From Firmicutes bacterium UBA1191 (GTDB lineage Bacteria; Bacillota; Clostridia; Peptostreptococcales; Anaerovoracaceae), in assembly GCA_002310095.1 (NCBI GenBank), contig DBYH01000026.1, positions 22,101-57,696 on the forward strand: a stretch of DNA of 35,596 bases, written 5' to 3'. How positions within the stretch are numbered: the first letter of the stretch is position 1; every line of letters starts with the position of its first letter. Shown here piece by piece: positions 15,080 through 23,036 of the stretch. Position numbers and translations under genes: made by a program. The notes beneath the pieces were generated by a model, which did not search any database, had not been told where the DNA came from, and worked only from the letters and a program-made list of their open reading frames with translations.

Positions 15080-15655
15080 TTACACCAGCCCTTCCGTATC
15101 TTTCTGAAGTTCAATGCCGTAGGCGAAGAACCTTGAGAGACAGAGAATGACCAGACCGAAGAGGACCATTCCGAACTGTACGTTCGTTTCCAGAGTTTCG
15201 TATGCGCCTCCGGCGGTTACGATCATTATCTGCGTGATTATTAATGTTATGAATTCAATAATCGGTACCGCGATGCAGAAGATTCCGATTTTACGAGTCA
15301 TGTTCACAATCGGCTGCTGGAAAGGAGTAGCTCCTTCTGAATACTTCGTCTTTCCCTCAGCTGTCTTGAAGATCAGATAAATGTATCTGAATACCATTGC
15401 CATTATTGCCATGACGAAGATGCCGGTTATGAAGAAGAGCACCAGGGCTCCAATCGGAATGGCCCCGCCGTCAGCTGTCGAGATACCGAATCCGTAGAGC
15501 TCAACATCGTTCGATGATGTTGTCACATCACTCAGGTAGTGGGCGAATGACGTGTTGCCCGATGCGAAGACGATTGTGAGAGCCACCATGAATGCGCATC
15601 CGACCCAGTGGGTGACTTCCAGAATCTTTGAGATAATTATTACTGCTGTGTTCAT
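15080..15655 (-). CDS. DUF2975 membrane protein
   Basis: The 191-residue protein has four hydrophobic segments: about residues 5-32, 64-92, 117-146 and 160-182. The layout, the IYLIFKTAEGKTKYSEGATPFQQPIV cytoplasmic loop and the downstream YozG-like regulator identify the DUF2975 family. GGAGGAA supports the start. In known DUF2975-XRE pairs the membrane protein is thought to modulate the regulator or respond to membrane stress, but the function is not established. Confidence 0.8.
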   Translation of the reverse strand: MNTAVIIISKILEVTHWVGCAFMVALTIVFASGNTSFAHYLSDVTTSSNDVELYGFGISTADGGAIPIGALVLFFITGIFVMAIMAMVFRYIYLIFKTAEGKTKYSEGATPFQQPIVNMTRKIGIFCIAVPIIEFITLIITQIMIVTAGGAYETLETNVQFGMVLFGLVILCLSRFFAYGIELQKDTEGLV

Positions 15656-15726
15656 TGTTTTATTCCTCCAAGTTTTGTTTGTTTATTGTTTGCGTTTGTT
15701 GTTAAATCAGTTTGGCCTTTTGATTT

Positions 15727-15774
15727 ATCGTTTATCGACAAATTATTTATAACATTCGTATAATCGTTTGTCAA
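15727..15774 (-). promoter_or_regulatory. Promoter and repeat operators of the DUF2975-XRE operon
   Basis: On the minus strand TTGACA (15774-15769), a 17-base spacer and TATAAA (15751-15746) with a TGT extension form a near-consensus promoter. Two direct repeats, ATCGTTTATCGACA at 15727-15740 and ATCGTTTGTCAACA at 15763-15776, flank the -10 and cover the -35. They are good candidates for XRE operators. Confidence 0.6.
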
Positions 15775-15879
15775 CACTTTTTTAATGTTTTTCGATAAAA
15801 ATTTTTCAAAGAAGGATAAAAAGGCTTGGTTGAGCCATTTCCGCGGACATAACAGATAACAAATAACCCCCAATCGTTG

Positions 15880-15885
15880 TATAAT
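15880..15885 (+). promoter_or_regulatory. -10 box of the YkuD lipoprotein operon
   Basis: TATAAT at 15880-15885 lies 34 bases before the start codon. No good -35 is seen. Confidence 0.4.
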
Positions 15886-15918
15886 AAAGCATAATTACCT
15901 GGAGAAAGGGACAGCAAC

Positions 15919-17121
15919 ATGAAAAGAACAGCAATACTCACAGCCGCGGCTGCCTGCGCCATTCTGTTTGCCTTTGCGCTGGCGGGCTGCGGAGAAGAGA
16001 GCGAACAGCCATCCGAGAGCGGAGCATTATGGCAGTACGAGTACGCCGGCGTAGAGCACGCGTATCTTGAGGCGATCTCAGATTACCTGAATGAATACAA
16101 CGCGGAGAATCTCGAACAGAAGGACGGCATGATCCCGTGCTTCACTTCAATCGAGGTCGATAACGACGATCTGTCCGACATAAAAATGTGGGGCATCTTC
16201 GACATCTACAACTACTCCCTGGAGGACGGAACCCTGACCGAGGAAAACGGAACGAGGTTGATGGGCATGTTCAGGATGAGCCAGGAAGAGGACGGCGCGC
16301 CTTGTACGATCAACGACGCGGTATTTGTTGATGAAGGGGATACAGAAGCCATAGAGAATCTCTGCGAGGGACACGAGCTCGCTATTAAAGGTCTGTCAGA
16401 TCCTGTGGTCACGATGGAATCAAGACGCTGGTACGTTTCGGAATTCGTGAAGGCGGCTGGCCTGGACGCTTCCCGTTACCAGACGGCGGACGGCGAAGTG
16501 GTGGAACTTGAACACGGGACGGTGGAGTCACCTGAGTGGGTGCCTGAGCTTCCTGAGGCCGCCGAGACAGACTGCATAATAGTAATAGATATCACGGCAG
16601 GCACGAACGCTGTACTGACCATGCACGAAAAGAACGCCGACGGCGTCTGGGAACAGACAGTGGATGAGGCGGCGTTCATCGGCAAGAATGGTCCGTACAA
16701 GACGAAGGAAGGGGATCTCAAGACTCCTCTCGGTTCATTCAGAATAAACAAAGCCCTGGGCATCTTGGACGACCCGGGATGCATAATGGAATACACAAAG
16801 GTCAATGAAAATCATTACTGGGACGAGGACAGCAACTCCGACAGATACAACACGCTTGTGAACACTGATGACTACACGGCTTTCGATCCGGAACAGTCCG
16901 AGCGCATCATGGATTATCCGGACGCGTACCAGTATGTGCTGAACGTATCATATAATGAAGAAAGAATACCGGGCAAAGGGTCCGCGATTTTCCTGCACTG
17001 TTACCGGAACCAGCGGACCTACACGGGTGGATGCATCTCCATCCCGATTGAGGCCATGGAATACGTAATGCAGCACGTTGATGAGAATACGAGAGTCATC
17101 CTGAGAATGAGAGGGGAGTAA
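15919..17121 (+). CDS. L,D-transpeptidase (YkuD) lipoprotein with extra N-terminal domain
   Basis: The lipoprotein signal ends in LAGC with C24, then the acidic EESEQPSESG linker. Residues about 45-200 form a domain matching the small lipoprotein at 5133-5774. The C-terminal YkuD domain (about 220-400) starts CIIVIDITAGTNAV, has a PLGSFRI element and an active site with H360 (FLHC) and catalytic C372 (TGGCISIP). The canonical S/T-HGC motif reads TGGC here. It should cross-link peptidoglycan or attach proteins to it by L,D-transpeptidation outside the membrane. GGAGAAAGGG supports the start. The NUP-family lipoprotein starts two bases after its stop. Confidence 0.9.
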   Translation: MKRTAILTAAAACAILFAFALAGCGEESEQPSESGALWQYEYAGVEHAYLEAISDYLNEYNAENLEQKDGMIPCFTSIEVDNDDLSDIKMWGIFDIYNYSLEDGTLTEENGTRLMGMFRMSQEEDGAPCTINDAVFVDEGDTEAIENLCEGHELAIKGLSDPVVTMESRRWYVSEFVKAAGLDASRYQTADGEVVELEHGTVESPEWVPELPEAAETDCIIVIDITAGTNAVLTMHEKNADGVWEQTVDEAAFIGKNGPYKTKEGDLKTPLGSFRINKALGILDDPGCIMEYTKVNENHYWDEDSNSDRYNTLVNTDDYTAFDPEQSERIMDYPDAYQYVLNVSYNEERIPGKGSAIFLHCYRNQRTYTGGCISIPIEAMEYVMQHVDENTRVILRMRGE

Positions 17122-17123
17122 TA

Positions 17124-18152
17124 ATGAAAAAACTTATTGCTGCTTTTTCATTGATAATAATGTCGGCGGTCCTTGTAGCCGGCTGCGCGACGAAGACGTC
17201 CGACACCGAAAAGCTTCCCGTTAAGGTGCTGATCCTGCCGGCCTTTGAGGTCGAGAAAATGGCCGGAGACTTTCCGGGCGAGGCTCAGTATTATTACGAG
17301 GCGTACCTTCAGGGCGGGGAGGAATTCGATCTTGAAGGCGGCTCCGGCGACAGGAAGATATACTACAAGGACGGCGTGGCGCTCTGCCTGATCAGTGAGG
17401 GCAAGGTGAGCGCGGCTCTTAACGCAAAGGCAGTCTTAACCGACGAAAGATTCGACTTTTCGGACGCCTATGTCATTGTGACAGGATGCGCCGGCTCGGC
17501 GGCGGGCTACGGCATTATGGGTGACGTATACGTGATCACCGCCGCGGTGGATTACGACCTGGGTCATAAGGCGGACCCCAGGGAGATGACAGAGGAATCC
17601 GACACGACATGGTTCCACGACGAGAACTACGACAGAACCGCGTCGGTCATGCTGAACAAAGAGCTTGCCGACAAAGTGTATGACATGGTGAAGGATGTGC
17701 CTCTCGAGACTACGGAACTCACCTCTGAATATCTTGAGCAGGCGTTCCAGGGCGAGGAATGGGCCAACCGCCAGCCTCAGGTGCTGAAGGGAACGGCTGT
17801 CACGGGAGATAACTTCTGGAAGGGCGAGTATGATCATGAGAACGCGCTTCTCATCACAGAGACATACGGGTGTCCGGATCCATACGCCATAACGGACATG
17901 GAGGATATCGCAGCGTGCGAGGCGGTCGATAGCTGCGGCATGCTCGACAGACTCATCGTGCTCCGCGACAGCGTGAACCTGGATCTCTTCGCGCCGGGCA
18001 TGACTCCTGAGAAGCTCTGGGGTCCTAAGGTAAATGACGAACTGGCTTCGGATGACAGCGAAGAATCCTTCGACATTTTCGCCACATCGATGAAAAACAA
18101 CTTCGAAGTCGGTAGAATAATAGTAGAAGCGATAATGAACGGCGAACTTTGA
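17124..18152 (+). CDS. NUP-family (purine nucleoside permease-like) lipoprotein
   Basis: The lipoprotein signal ends in VAGC with C21; the mature protein has no membrane helices despite the family name. Matching features of the NUP family are VKVLILPAFEVEKM, a GEAQYYYEAY segment, ISEGKVSAALNAKAVLTDERFDFSDAYVIVTGCAGSAAGYGIMGDVYVI with VDYDLGHKADPREM, then GTAVTGDNFWKGEYD and LDRLIVLRDSVNLDLFAPGM. The family is related to nucleoside phosphorylases, so an extracytoplasmic nucleoside-binding or cleaving protein is likely. Spacing of 2 bases puts it in one operon with the L,D-transpeptidase. Ribosome site AGGGGAG overlaps the upstream end. Confidence 0.82.
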   Translation: MKKLIAAFSLIIMSAVLVAGCATKTSDTEKLPVKVLILPAFEVEKMAGDFPGEAQYYYEAYLQGGEEFDLEGGSGDRKIYYKDGVALCLISEGKVSAALNAKAVLTDERFDFSDAYVIVTGCAGSAAGYGIMGDVYVITAAVDYDLGHKADPREMTEESDTTWFHDENYDRTASVMLNKELADKVYDMVKDVPLETTELTSEYLEQAFQGEEWANRQPQVLKGTAVTGDNFWKGEYDHENALLITETYGCPDPYAITDMEDIAACEAVDSCGMLDRLIVLRDSVNLDLFAPGMTPEKLWGPKVNDELASDDSEESFDIFATSMKNNFEVGRIIVEAIMNGEL

Positions 18153-18178
18153 TGTATAATTACAGGGGCGAATAGAAC

Positions 18179-18322
18179 ATGGCGAATTACGGAAGAGAAA
18201 ACAGAATAAACAACGATGACCGCAGAGAGCAGAACAAAGTGAGGGCCCGCAGAATGGCCCTGGTCATGGGCATTGCCTGCGTTGTATTCGTTCTGGCCAT
18301 GATAGTTGAGGTATACTTATGA
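18179..18322 (+). CDS. Small single-pass membrane protein (47 residues)
   Basis: The gene begins MANYGRENRINNDD, has a basic stretch (KVRARRM) and one helix (about residues 26-43, MALVMGIACVVFVLAM) ending in VEVYL. Topology by the positive-inside rule puts the N-terminus inside. Ribosome site AGGGGCG precedes it, and a TATAAT at 18155-18160 may give it a promoter. Its stop overlaps the next start by 4 bases (ATGA), which supports translation. I do not recognise the family. Confidence 0.6.
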   Translation: MANYGRENRINNDDRREQNKVRARRMALVMGIACVVFVLAMIVEVYL

Positions 18323-18570
18323 TGAAGAATCTGAAAAAGAGCTTTTTACATTATTTCAGTTTTGTCGTCGCGCTGGGCGTGTTCTTCTTTGTGGTGCTCA
18401 TGCTCGTCGGACTGATCGAGGTCGAGCACAAGGGGAGAGTGGTAATACTCGTTCTGCTTGCCGCCGCGATGATATACATGTCGTTCAAGGCTCCGGATGA
18501 AGAAGAGGACGGCAAGAAAGAGGACGGCGCAATCATCAAAAAAGAAGAAGACAAGGGCGACGAAGAATAG
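18319..18570 (+). CDS. Small two-helix membrane protein with charged tail (83 residues)
   Basis: Two helices (about residues 12-33 and 41-56) are separated by a short EVEHKGR loop, so both ends should face the cytoplasm. The C-terminal tail is highly charged, alternating Glu/Asp and Lys (APDEEEDGKKEDG, KKEEDKGDEE). The start overlaps the stop of the 47-residue gene. Family unknown; the coupled pair may form one small membrane complex. Confidence 0.6.
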   Translation: MMKNLKKSFLHYFSFVVALGVFFFVVLMLVGLIEVEHKGRVVILVLLAAAMIYMSFKAPDEEEDGKKEDGAIIKKEEDKGDEE

Positions 18571-18601
18571 CAGCAAAGAAAAAGATATTTAATAACGGAA
18601 C

Positions 18602-18642
18602 CAAAAAAACGGGCAGTTGATCAGCAATTGCCCGTATATATG
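18602..18642. terminator. Bidirectional terminator between convergent genes
   Basis: ACGGGCAGTTG at 18609-18619 pairs with CAATTGCCCGT at 18625-18635 (one G-U). The minus strand has a seven-T tail directly after the stem; the plus strand has ATATATGTTTTTG. The stop codon of the minus-strand gene lies in the loop. Confidence 0.8.
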
Positions 18643-19469
18643 TTTTTGAGATTCTCTCTCGCTATTTCAGCCAGATGGTAGATGTGAGACACGTCGGTCG
18701 CGTCCCTGTCGGTCATGTGGAACTGAGGGAAGAAGCGGGATATGTGCAGCGGTATGTCTTCACCGCCGGGCAGGGCTTTGACCCAGGCCGTCAGTTCGCG
18801 CATCTCATCCTCGCTGTCGTTTTCGTCCGGTATGATAAGGGTAGTGAGCTCCACATGGCAGCTGGCGGCGGCCTCTGTTATGAAATCCAGGACCTGTTTG
18901 AAATCACCGCCGAGCACATCACGGTAATAGTGTTCTGTAAACCCCTTCAGATCGATATTCATGGCATCGATGTAAGGCAGAAGCTTCCTGAGAACGGGCA
19001 GTTCCGCCGTGCCGTTGGTCACCATTACGTTCTTCATTCCAATATCAGTTACTAGCTTCGCCGTATCGAGCACATATTCGTATCCGATGAGGGGCTCATT
19101 GTAGGTAAAGGCCACGCCGATGTTTCCACGATTCCTGTAGCTCGCGGCGATCTCCGTCAGGGTTTCGGGACTGATGTATTCAGCCCTTTCGCCCATGGTC
19201 ATTGCTTCGCGGGACCAGGAGATCGAATTGTTCTGGCAGAAAGGGCAGCGCAGGTTGCAGCCGTAGCTGCCGACGGACAGGATAAGACTGCCCGGATGGA
19301 ACTGCGCCAGGGGTTTCTTTTCGATAGGGTCCAGGGCGAGGGACGTGACGAGACCGTAATTGCCGGCAGCGACCTTGCCGCCTTTGCACACGCGTCCGCC
19401 GCAGAAGCCCGTGCCGCCCTCAGGTATTACACAGTGCCTGAAGCATACGTCGCAAACAGCCTTACACAT
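18621..19469 (-). CDS. amrS: AmmeMemoRadiSam system radical SAM enzyme, short C-terminus
   Basis: The 282-residue protein opens with a Cys-rich segment (CDVCFRHCVIPEGGTGFCGGR), then the radical SAM motif CNLRCPFCQN near residue 71. Other matches are NYGLVTSLALDPIEKKPLAQFHPGS, VAFTYNEPLIGYEY and MNIDLKGFTEHYY. This is the third component of the AmmeMemoRadiSam system, found with AMMECR1 and MEMO/LigB domains. The system is thought to modify RNA or protein but its substrate is not settled. Full-length relatives I recall continue past YxGN into a CxxCG segment; here the protein stops at YTGNC, at the terminator. Its start overlaps the preceding gene by 8 bases. Confidence 0.88.
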   Translation of the reverse strand: MCKAVCDVCFRHCVIPEGGTGFCGGRVCKGGKVAAGNYGLVTSLALDPIEKKPLAQFHPGSLILSVGSYGCNLRCPFCQNNSISWSREAMTMGERAEYISPETLTEIAASYRNRGNIGVAFTYNEPLIGYEYVLDTAKLVTDIGMKNVMVTNGTAELPVLRKLLPYIDAMNIDLKGFTEHYYRDVLGGDFKQVLDFITEAAASCHVELTTLIIPDENDSEDEMRELTAWVKALPGGEDIPLHISRFFPQFHMTDRDATDVSHIYHLAEIARENLKNIYTGNC

Positions 19470-20865
19470 GTCTTATCACCTCGAAACGCTGCAGCTTTAC
19501 CGACTCGAAACGGTGGATTCCCGCTTTCTGCTTCGCGATGGCCACCTGCTGCTCCACGGTGTCGACGCCCTCCAGGTCAGGCAAAAGCAGTCCGCGCTTG
19601 CCGACACTGCTTACGATGACCCCGTACCTTTTGACGTCCAGCTCATCCTCGGATTCTATGTCCTCGGGCTCTCCCAGAACGTCCACGTTTATCTCCAGCC
19701 ACTGCAGCTCGTCAGGACCGATGGCAGGGAAACGAGGGTCTCTCGTGGATGCGCTGATGGCGTTGTTTATGATTTCCTGAGCCACGCAGTCCGTCGTCGG
19801 TCCGATGGTGCCGATGCACCCGCGGAGGGCTCCGTTTTTATGTATCGATACAAAGGCTCCCGCCCGTGTGTTCAGCATCTCCTCGGGGAGATCACCGGGC
19901 ACAGGAATGCGTTCTCTCCTCAGAATGTAACTTTCGAGGGACTGCCTGGCCAGATTCACGTAAGGGTCAGATTGTTCGCGCCTGGCCGCGGCTTCGGATT
20001 CCATGCGCTCCATATACTGGTCCAGGAATCTGCGGCTCTCATCCGGACCTTCAGGATAGAAGGTGCAGATGCCGTAGCCAACGCCGGTAACGTCCTGGTG
20101 GGAGAGTGCCTTTGCCCTTACGGCTTCCCCGTCGAAGGCTCCCGCCATGGTTACGAAGGAGCGGTGACCGCACTCGGCTGCGTTCTCACAGAAGGTCTCG
20201 CTGAAATCGAAGAGTTCTCCAAAATCCGCCCGTCCGCATACATCCATGATGCGGGCGTCATACTCAGGACCTTCCTTCGCGAAGCCGTATGGCCCGTACT
20301 CCTGGAGCTTGTGGGAAAGATCTCCGCTGGCGACGAATACGGCGCTGCGGCCAAGAATATCAACTGACGCTCTGATTATCTGTCCGAGCCTGTAGTGATC
20401 GGTAAGAGGCAGGGCGGAGAGTCCAATGCGCACGAGTTTGTAATCCTTTTCGATACCACGGCGTTCATAGGCTTTCTCTATGAACCAAAGAGGCACCATG
20501 ACGGCGTGGTCCAGAGACTTGTCACGCTCGCCCAGAGTTCCGGCGGGAAACTCCCATGCGTCGGCATGACCGCAGATCTCTTTGACAAGTTCAGTGTCGT
20601 ATGTCACTTCGAACTGTTCCTGAGGCGCCCCAAAACCCGCGAAGGAACCTCCGGCGCCTTTGCCAGGTGAGATGTGGAAGTAGTCCGCGTACATTATGGA
20701 ATGGGGCGTGGTGACTATGATGGTCTCCGGACGCAGTTCCGCTATCTCATCGGCGACCTGTTTGTACGACCTTGAGGTTTCCTCAACCTGCGCCTCGCTG
20801 CCTTTGCCTATGGCCGGCACTATCATCGGCGGGTGGGGGACAATGTATGCTGCTTTTATGGACAT
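19462..20865 (-). CDS. AmmeMemoRadiSam system fusion: MEMO/LigB-like domain plus AMMECR1 domain
   Basis: I start at ATG 20865, seven bases after AAGGAGG; the frame reaches further upstream to 20898 without support. The 467-residue protein has an N-terminal class III extradiol dioxygenase-like (MEMO/LigB) domain (about 1-270: IVPHPPMIVPAIG, ETIIVTTPHS, VFVASGDLSHKL, GHRSFVTMAGAFDG, GVGYGICTFYP) and a C-terminal AMMECR1 domain (about 290-467: RAGAFVSIHKNGALRGCIGTIGPT, SASTRDPRFPAI, LEINVDVLGEPEDI). Fusion of these two halves is a common format of the system. The candidate metal ligands of the LigB fold include H10 and H192-type residues in PHPP and GDLSH. It overlaps the radical SAM gene by 8 bases. 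Confidence 0.9.
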   Translation of the reverse strand: MSIKAAYIVPHPPMIVPAIGKGSEAQVEETSRSYKQVADEIAELRPETIIVTTPHSIMYADYFHISPGKGAGGSFAGFGAPQEQFEVTYDTELVKEICGHADAWEFPAGTLGERDKSLDHAVMVPLWFIEKAYERRGIEKDYKLVRIGLSALPLTDHYRLGQIIRASVDILGRSAVFVASGDLSHKLQEYGPYGFAKEGPEYDARIMDVCGRADFGELFDFSETFCENAAECGHRSFVTMAGAFDGEAVRAKALSHQDVTGVGYGICTFYPEGPDESRRFLDQYMERMESEAAARREQSDPYVNLARQSLESYILRRERIPVPGDLPEEMLNTRAGAFVSIHKNGALRGCIGTIGPTTDCVAQEIINNAISASTRDPRFPAIGPDELQWLEINVDVLGEPEDIESEDELDVKRYGVIVSSVGKRGLLLPDLEGVDTVEQQVAIAKQKAGIHRFESVKLQRFEVIRHV

Positions 20866-20895
20866 GTCTCTGCCTCCTTTTTTCATCTTTGAGTA

Positions 20896-20917
20896 CATTG
20901 TAACACAATGGTATACT
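20896..20917. promoter_or_regulatory. Overlapping divergent promoters with a palindrome
   Basis: Minus strand: extended -10 TGTTACAAT (20905-20897) for the AmmeMemoRadiSam operon. Plus strand: extended -10 TGGTATACT (20909-20917). The palindrome CATTGT-AAC-ACAATG at 20896-20910 covers both, so one bound protein could switch both directions. The plus promoter would start at about 20924 and has no clear gene until 21105. Confidence 0.45.
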
Positions 20918-21045
20918 ATGTACTATGAAACAGCGGTTCTCACACTTTCTGGTCACCTGTTCCTGCTGCCGGCGATTCTGGCCTGTCTGGACAGGTTCGT
21001 GGCGGCCAGGAAGGACAGTCAGTAATATCACGGCGGCATATAATA

Positions 21046-21054
21046 TGGTATAAT
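21046..21054 (+). promoter_or_regulatory. Extended -10 promoter of the M24 peptidase operon
   Basis: TGGTATAAT at 21046-21054 with no strong -35; a transcript would start near 21061. Confidence 0.5.
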
Positions 21055-21104
21055 ATTAAAGTTATATAGTTCAGCATGTTTCTATACATAAACGGAGGTG
21101 TGAC

Positions 21105-21191
21105 ATGCCTAACACATTGCATGTGGACTACGATACGGGCCTGATGAGAGCCGCGGACAAGGATTACTCCCTGAACGAGATGAAAAAATAG
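21105..21191 (+). CDS. 28-residue peptide ahead of the M24 aminopeptidase
   Basis: An ATG with an excellent GGAGGTG site five bases upstream opens MPNTLHVDYDTGLMRAADKD and ends LNEMKK before TAG. It is hydrophilic, with no membrane helix. It is the first reading frame after the promoter at 21046 and ends 9 bases before the aminopeptidase start, whose ribosome site (GGAGATAG) begins within its stop codon. It may be a small protein or a leader peptide that couples translation to the peptidase. Family unknown. Confidence 0.5.
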   Translation: MPNTLHVDYDTGLMRAADKDYSLNEMKK

Positions 21192-21200
21192 GAGATAGAT

Positions 21201-23009
21201 ATGACCGGAATCACGAAAGACCGTTCAGTAAAAGACAGGATCGCGCTGCTCAGACAAGCGATGGATGCAAAGGCAATCGATGCCTGCATCGTCCCGACGG
21301 GTGATCCCCACATGTCGGAGTACATAAGCGACTATTACAGGACGAGGGAATTCATAACGGGGTTCACTGGCTCCGCGGGGACCGCTGTGATCACGGCGGA
21401 GGACGCGGGACTGTGGGCGGACAGCCGGTACTTTCTTCAGGCTGAGGATGAGCTTGAGGGAAGCGGAGTGACCCTGTACAAAATGCGCCTGCCCGGAACA
21501 GTGGAAATCCACGAGTTCCTCATGCAAAGGCTGCATGAAGGGTGCAGGGTATGCGTAGACGGACGTCTCGTCAGCGGCACATGGGCGGATAAATTCCGCA
21601 GAGACATGGCGGGACACGGAATGGAACTCGTTACGGACACGGATCTCGTGGGAGAGATCTGGGCTGACCGTCCTGACCTGGTGTTCAACCCTGTCATGGA
21701 GTATCCAATCGAGTACGCGGGAGTGCCACGCGGGGATAAGATAAAGACCATACGTGAGGACATGGTGAAGGCGGGGACGGAGACCCTGATACTGTCGGGA
21801 CTCAGCGATATCGCCTGGCTCATGAATCTGAGGGGTAATGACGTGGAGTGCAATCCGGTGTTTTTTGCTTTTGCGGTAATGACCGGAGACGAGGTGCGCC
21901 TTTACGCCGATGAGGCTGCCTTTGGGGCTGAAATCACGGAGGCTCTCGAAAAGGACGGAATAGAACTCAGACAATATGAAGATTTCTATGATGATATAAA
22001 GAAACTGGACGGGGAGGTAATGCTGGACAGAGAGACAAGCAGCGAGCTGATACTGGAGTCACTTCCTGCGTCAGTCAGAATAGTCAGCTGTCCAAGCCCT
22101 GTGATGCTGCGCAAGGCTGTCAAGAATCCGGTGGAGATGGAAGGCATACGCTCAGCCCATATAAAAGACGGCGCGGCCATGTGCAGATTCCTGTACTGGC
22201 TCAAGACGAATATCGGAAAACTTGAAATAGACGAGCTGTCAGCGGCTGAGAAACTCCACGGTTTCCGCGCGGAGCAGGATCTCTTCATGGGAGACAGCTT
22301 CGAGGCTATAATCGGATACGGCCCTCACGGAGCCATCGTTCACTACGGAGCGACTCCGAAGACGAACATCAAATTTGAACCTGAAAGCATGGTCCTGGTC
22401 GATTCCGGCGGACAATATCTGGACGGAACCACTGATATCACAAGGACCATAGTGCTGGGGCCACTGACGGATAAAGAAAAGACCATGTTCACGGCTGTAC
22501 TGCGCGGCCACATCAATCTGGCCAGGGCGAAGTTTCCTAAGGGACTCAGCGGCGACAATCTGGACTACTTGGCTCATGAGCCTCTCTGGGAGATGGGCCT
22601 CGATTACAGGCACGGCACGGGACACGGAGTTGGTCATTATCTGAATGTCCACGAGGGCCCGAACGGCTTCAGCTGGGACAGATCTTACATGGATACGGAC
22701 ATGCCGGCCTTTGAAGAGGGCATGCTCACTTCCGACGAGCCGGGCTACTACGAGGAAGGAGCCTTCGGCATAAGGCATGAGAGCCTGCTGCTCTGCCTTT
22801 GCGGTGAGGAGACGGAGTTCGGTCAGTTCATGGAGTTCGAGAACGTGACCATGGTGCCGATCGACCTTGAAGGCGTTGTTCCGGAGCAGATGCAGCCGAA
22901 GGAGATAGAGTATCTGAACAGATATCATCAGAAAGTTTTTGAAACAATCGGTCCGCTTCTCGATGAAGAGGAGAGGGAGTGGCTGCGCGAGGCCACCAGA
23001 GCGATCTGA
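21201..23009 (+). CDS. M24-family aminopeptidase P (Xaa-Pro aminopeptidase)
   Basis: The 602-residue cytoplasmic protein has two creatinase-type N-terminal domains (about 10-320) and an M24 pita-bread catalytic domain (about 325-540), with a C-terminal extension after it as in eukaryotic-type aminopeptidase P. The five metal ligands are readable: D401 (VDSGG), D412 (TTDITRT), H475 (HGTGHGVGH), E513 (SDEPGYYEEG) and E527 (IRHESLLL). H484 (NVHEG) is the usual substrate-binding His. It should remove N-terminal residues that precede proline using two metal ions, probably Mn. The start has GGAGATAG upstream. It heads a four- or five-gene run in one direction. Confidence 0.92.
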   Translation: MTGITKDRSVKDRIALLRQAMDAKAIDACIVPTGDPHMSEYISDYYRTREFITGFTGSAGTAVITAEDAGLWADSRYFLQAEDELEGSGVTLYKMRLPGTVEIHEFLMQRLHEGCRVCVDGRLVSGTWADKFRRDMAGHGMELVTDTDLVGEIWADRPDLVFNPVMEYPIEYAGVPRGDKIKTIREDMVKAGTETLILSGLSDIAWLMNLRGNDVECNPVFFAFAVMTGDEVRLYADEAAFGAEITEALEKDGIELRQYEDFYDDIKKLDGEVMLDRETSSELILESLPASVRIVSCPSPVMLRKAVKNPVEMEGIRSAHIKDGAAMCRFLYWLKTNIGKLEIDELSAAEKLHGFRAEQDLFMGDSFEAIIGYGPHGAIVHYGATPKTNIKFEPESMVLVDSGGQYLDGTTDITRTIVLGPLTDKEKTMFTAVLRGHINLARAKFPKGLSGDNLDYLAHEPLWEMGLDYRHGTGHGVGHYLNVHEGPNGFSWDRSYMDTDMPAFEEGMLTSDEPGYYEEGAFGIRHESLLLCLCGEETEFGQFMEFENVTMVPIDLEGVVPEQMQPKEIEYLNRYHQKVFETIGPLLDEEEREWLREATRAI

Positions 23010-23036
23010 AAATAAAGATGGAAGAAGGTAACTGAA

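Noticed and set aside
19360..20367. Long plus-strand open frame of 335 codons
   Set aside because: It is antisense to the well supported AmmeMemoRadiSam fusion gene, with arginine/leucine-rich non-protein-like composition and no ribosome site.
20918..21025. Short plus-strand frame MYYETAVLTLSGHLFLLPA, and another frame starting MKQRFSHF at 20925
   Set aside because: No ribosome site. The first ATG would lie upstream of the predicted transcript start. Neither frame resembles a known protein.
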